Below are positions 14,686 through 17,355 of a stretch of DNA of 17,355 nt, one piece after another. This DNA comes from Atopobium sp. UBA6362 (lineage in GTDB: Bacteria; Actinomycetota; Coriobacteriia; Coriobacteriales; Atopobiaceae). Each line of letters opens with the position of its first letter. The first letter of the stretch is position 1. Position numbers and translations under genes: made by a program. Below the pieces are notes generated by a model, which did not search any database, was not told the origin of the DNA, and worked only from the letters and a program-made list of their open reading frames with translations. Location of the stretch: NCBI GenBank assembly GCA_002440065.1, contig DJRK01000019.1, forward strand, positions 255 through 17,609, written 5' to 3'.

Positions 14686-17043
14686 TCACTCTGCGGAGTC
14701 TTCGTCGTCGGAGGGCTCGTCCGTGAAACCGCCCTCGCTTTCGACCTCCGCGTCGTCCGAACCTTCATCATACGGGACATCCGGCTCGGGCTCGGCGGCA
14801 GCGGCAGACTCTACGGAAACGTTGGAAGGCGCGCCGAAGACCGCCGTCAAACCCGCCAAGATATCCTGGAACTCCGGCGTGAGCTCGCCCTCAACCACGG
14901 TGGCCCCGCTTGCGGGGGCAGACGAATCGGTGACGGATTCCGAAGAAGCACCCTGGAGCTGCTGCTCAGGCGCCGATCCAGCCGAAGATTGGGCAGGCGC
15001 CTGGGAGGTCGGGGCCTCGTCCCACGGCATAGCGTAGCCATCGGAAGCCGGGGTCGCATCTGCGTAGGCGTCTACCGGTGCATAGTCGGATTCCGGAGAT
15101 ACGGGGGTAGCCTCAGGGGCCGCCGCCGGCGGGGCGGAAGCCGCCGCAGGCACCGGTTGAGGAGCGGGGGACGCTTTCGGCGCGGCCTGAGCCGCGGGTT
15201 GGACCGCCCGCTGAGGCACAGGCTGAGCAGCCGGAACGGAGGCGGCATAAGTCGGAGCCGTCGGACGCGCGGCTGCTGCAGGCGCGGCCTGAGCAGTACC
15301 GCGAACAGGCGCAGCCTGAACCGCACCCGACCCGGACTCAGCAAACACGAGGATTCTGTGGCCGCCAAAGGCGCCGTTCACCACAGGCTCAATAACCGCG
15401 CGCACGTCATTGCGCTCGAGCATCTTTGCCGCAAAGCCGGAGCCCGCAGGGAGCCCAACGGTAAGCGTCTCGCCATCATCGGACACGGGATACGTGCTCA
15501 AAAGCAGCGAGCCCTTGGCGCGGTTCTGGGCCACAACGGAATCAACGACGCCCTTCCACACGCGCTGCAACGTCGCCCCATCGACTCCCGAAGCGACAGG
15601 AGCCGCCGTCGTACTTCCCTGAGCAGGCATTGCCTGTCGAGGAGATGCCGCCTGGGCCACAGGCCGAGTCTGCTGGCGAGAAGGAGCCGGGGCCGCAGGC
15701 ACAGCCTCAGCAGCTCGCCTCGCAGGAGGCTGCGCGGCGTGTTGAGAAGGACCAACCGCAGCTGGCTGAGCCGTCGGCACAGACGTCGACGAGGGCGACG
15801 CCGCAGGGACCGAAGTCGCGTCCTGGATTGTCGGAACAGTCGCGACCGACGCGGCAGGCACCGTTGCGACGGGCGCAGAGACGGCAATATTCCCGCTCGC
15901 AATCTTCTGTTCGAGGATCGCGATCCGATCGGCGAGCGACTCAAGTGTCAGGTCGGAGTCAGGTCGCGCAATCCTAGTAAAAGCGATCTCCAGGACAAGG
16001 CGCTGGTTCGTCGCCGTGCGCATCTCGCTCGACGCCTCACCCAAAATAGTAAGCACGCGGGCAACGCGGTCGGTCGAGCCAAAGGCAGCCGCCTCGGTTT
16101 TAAGCGCTTCGAGGTCCTCACCCGTGGCGCTCACAACGCCAAGGACATTTGGCGCTGCGCGCAGCACATAGATATCGCGAATATGCGAAGCCAACTCCCT
16201 GGTAAACTGCAGCAAATCGCGGCCCGACCCAACGAGCTTCTCGACCTCGGCGTAAAGCGTCGGGACCTCGCGCTGGGCCAGCGCCAAACCAATAACGCCC
16301 AGTACAGACCCAGAAACCTCGCCAAGGAAGTCCTGAGCGGCCTTCAGGCTGATATTCCCGTTACCGAAGACGCTCAGCTGCTCCAAGGAGGTAAGCGCAT
16401 CGCGCATGCCGCCGCGAGCGTGACGAACGACGAGCTCAAGCGCGGCATCGTCAAAGGTGAAGCCCTCTCGCCCGCAGACATACGCAAGGTGCGCCTGCAT
16501 CTCATCGGGAGCGATGGCATGGAAATCAAAACGCTGAACACGCGAGAGAATCGTCGGTAGGATCTTCTGCGGATCCGTCGTGCACATGATGAACACGACA
16601 TGCTCAGGCGGCTCCTCCAGCGTCTTAAGAAGCGCATTGAAGGCCGCAGCGGTGAGCATGTGGACCTCGTCGATGATATAAACCTTGCATCGACCCATGG
16701 TCGGGGCGTAATTCACGCGAGAAATGATCTCGTCGCGCACGTTGTCAACGCCCGTACGAGAAGCGGCATCGAGCTCAGCGACGTCGGGATGCTCGCCCGC
16801 AGCGATAAGACGGCACTGCTCGCAGGTTCCGTCCGGCATCTCGCCGGGCCCCTTTTCGCACAGCAGAGCCTTAGCCAAGAGACGTGCCATCGTGGTCTTA
16901 CCCGTGCCGCGAGGGCCACAGAAAAGATACGCATGGCTCGTACGACCCTCCGACACAGCGCGCATGAGGGTCTCGACCACGTGCTTCTGGCCAACGACCT
17001 GCTCAAATGTCTGAGGGCGATACTTTGTATAGAGCGATTCCAT
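14686..17043 (-). CDS. dnaX: DNA polymerase III subunit gamma/tau (clamp loader ATPase)
   Basis: The AAA+ subunit of the clamp loader that opens the sliding clamp and organises the replisome. It is 785 residues from the ATG at 17043, which has GGAGG four bases upstream. Walker A GPRGTGKT is at 43-50, Walker B DEVH at 125-128, sensor 1 at CTTD, and sensor 2 in GGMRDAL (211-217). The zinc-site spacing C62-x8-D71-x2-C74-x2-C77 is kept but the second cysteine is Asp. The arginine-finger motif reads SRV (167-169), not SRC. After the collar (about 230-360) come a Pro/Ala/Thr linker (about 388-486), a globular module (487-570), a second Pro/Ala linker (about 571-700) and a very acidic tail. I saw no slippery A-run that would produce a gamma form. 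First gene of the dnaX-ybaB-recR cluster. Confidence 0.97.
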   Translation of the reverse strand: MESLYTKYRPQTFEQVVGQKHVVETLMRAVSEGRTSHAYLFCGPRGTGKTTMARLLAKALLCEKGPGEMPDGTCEQCRLIAAGEHPDVAELDAASRTGVDNVRDEIISRVNYAPTMGRCKVYIIDEVHMLTAAAFNALLKTLEEPPEHVVFIMCTTDPQKILPTILSRVQRFDFHAIAPDEMQAHLAYVCGREGFTFDDAALELVVRHARGGMRDALTSLEQLSVFGNGNISLKAAQDFLGEVSGSVLGVIGLALAQREVPTLYAEVEKLVGSGRDLLQFTRELASHIRDIYVLRAAPNVLGVVSATGEDLEALKTEAAAFGSTDRVARVLTILGEASSEMRTATNQRLVLEIAFTRIARPDSDLTLESLADRIAILEQKIASGNIAVSAPVATVPAASVATVPTIQDATSVPAASPSSTSVPTAQPAAVGPSQHAAQPPARRAAEAVPAAPAPSRQQTRPVAQAASPRQAMPAQGSTTAAPVASGVDGATLQRVWKGVVDSVVAQNRAKGSLLLSTYPVSDDGETLTVGLPAGSGFAAKMLERNDVRAVIEPVVNGAFGGHRILVFAESGSGAVQAAPVRGTAQAAPAAAARPTAPTYAASVPAAQPVPQRAVQPAAQAAPKASPAPQPVPAAASAPPAAAPEATPVSPESDYAPVDAYADATPASDGYAMPWDEAPTSQAPAQSSAGSAPEQQLQGASSESVTDSSAPASGATVVEGELTPEFQDILAGLTAVFGAPSNVSVESAAAAEPEPDVPYDEGSDDAEVESEGGFTDEPSDDEDSAE

Positions 17044-17077
17044 GCGGCCTCCGTGCGGTACTAGGTGCTGATGTTCC

Positions 17078-17107
17078 AGTATACCCGCCGCATCAGACAA
17101 GAATGAA
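17078..17107 (-). promoter_or_regulatory. Candidate dnaX promoter
   Basis: On the minus strand TATACT (17083-17078) is a strong -10 match, 35 bp before the dnaX ATG. TTCATT (17107-17102) is a weak -35 box at 18-bp spacing. The -10 is convincing; the -35 is less so. Confidence 0.45.
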
Positions 17108-17234
17108 GGCTCCCCCGATTTCGGAAGAGTCTCAAATCGCCAGGAAGACCATTGCTTAAGCATCGGAAGCAAAATGCAAAAAGCTACGCGGCGCGAACCG
17201 CGAGGGGTTTCTAAAGAAGCGCCCGTAAATACAG

Positions 17235-17266
17235 AAAAAAGGGCCCGGGGCGAATCCCTGGGCCCT
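17235..17266 (-). terminator. Terminator of the rRNA operon
   Basis: On the minus strand GGGCCC-A-GGG pairs with CCC-C-GGGCCC around a short loop, and six T follow. It lies about 37 nt after the inferred 5S rRNA 3' end and should stop rRNA transcription before dnaX. Confidence 0.88.
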
Positions 17267-17302
17267 CAGGCATCGTGCGATGAATCGAAAGAGCCCCTTC
17301 GT

Positions 17303-17355
17303 GGCCGGCGGCGCCCTGCTCTCCCACGGGCAGACCCCGCAGTACCATCGGCGCT
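17303..17355 (-). rRNA. rrf: 5S ribosomal RNA, 3' part (cut by window edge)
   Basis: The minus strand begins AGCGCCGATGGTACTGC, the highly conserved 5S block. It continues through GGGAGAGCAGGGCGCCGCC, which forms the helix IV/V region, to a terminal GGCC that should pair with the 5' end outside the window. The 3' boundary is set by that expected pairing and could be off by a few bases. The 16S and 23S genes should lie further to the right. Confidence 0.88.

Noticed and set aside
14989..16560. Plus-strand open frame of 523 codons opposite dnaX
   Set aside because: Arg/Ser-rich shadow of the Pro/Ala linkers of DnaX; no domain.
14686..17043. Programmed -1 frameshift site producing a short gamma form of DnaX
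   Set aside because: No A-rich slippery heptamer was found in the reading frame at the expected region.
17044..17172. 43-residue N-terminal extension of dnaX
   Set aside because: The canonical DnaX N-terminus (MESLYTKYRP) begins at 17043 with a good Shine-Dalgarno, and the extension overlaps the candidate promoter.
1..17355. CRISPR array, toxin-antitoxin pair or defence system
   Set aside because: No regularly spaced direct repeats and no recognisable cas, toxin or nuclease gene are present.

Overview
The window is high-G+C DNA with strongly G/C-biased third codon positions and short, well-spaced Shine-Dalgarno sites. The gene set and the style of the proteins suggest a host-associated actinobacterium of the class Coriobacteriia (Collinsella/Olsenella/Eggerthella type). 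This placement is inference from protein style; the only rRNA present is a 5S fragment.

Layout: (1) Positions 1-6008, minus strand, hold a glycogen cluster transcribed glgB (branching enzyme) -> glgP (phosphorylase) -> glgC (ADP-glucose pyrophosphorylase, cut by the window edge). An intrinsic terminator sits between glgB and glgP and a strong hairpin without a U-tract sits between glgP and glgC, so the three genes are probably not expressed equally. GlgB carries a 121-residue Lys/Ala/Pro tail resembling histone H1. (2) Positions 6326-8959, plus strand and divergent from glgB, encode an orphan extracytoplasmic solute-binding lipoprotein overlapping a membrane diguanylate cyclase (GGDEF) gene. 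The cyclase gene is split by a -1 frameshift near its 5' end, and the putative promoter has a 10-G tract in its spacer. (3) Positions 9153-10472, minus strand, hold an O-acetylhomoserine sulfhydrylase-type gene, separated from the next genes by about 300 bp containing an 80-nt near-perfect inverted repeat. (4) Positions 10779-12357, minus strand, hold a HAD-IB phosphatase gene overlapping a gene for a MutY-like glycosylase that lacks the iron-sulphur cysteines. (5) Positions 12510-12586 hold tRNA-Asp(GTC) with its own promoter and a textbook terminator. (6) Positions 12722-17043, minus strand, hold the conserved dnaX - ybaB/ebfC - recR cluster followed by a single-pass membrane protein of unknown function. 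(7) At the right edge lie the 3' end of a 5S rRNA gene (minus strand) and its terminator, so an rRNA operon lies just upstream of dnaX.

How the parts work together: glgC makes ADP-glucose, glgB branches the polymer and glgP mobilises it. The lipoprotein and GGDEF pair looks like a ligand-sensing c-di-GMP module. dnaX, ybaB and recR are replication and recombination housekeeping genes. No CRISPR array, phage or complete insertion sequence is visible. The least explained items are the G-tract promoter with the frameshifted cyclase, the 80-nt inverted repeat, the H1-like tail of GlgB and the cluster-less glycosylase.
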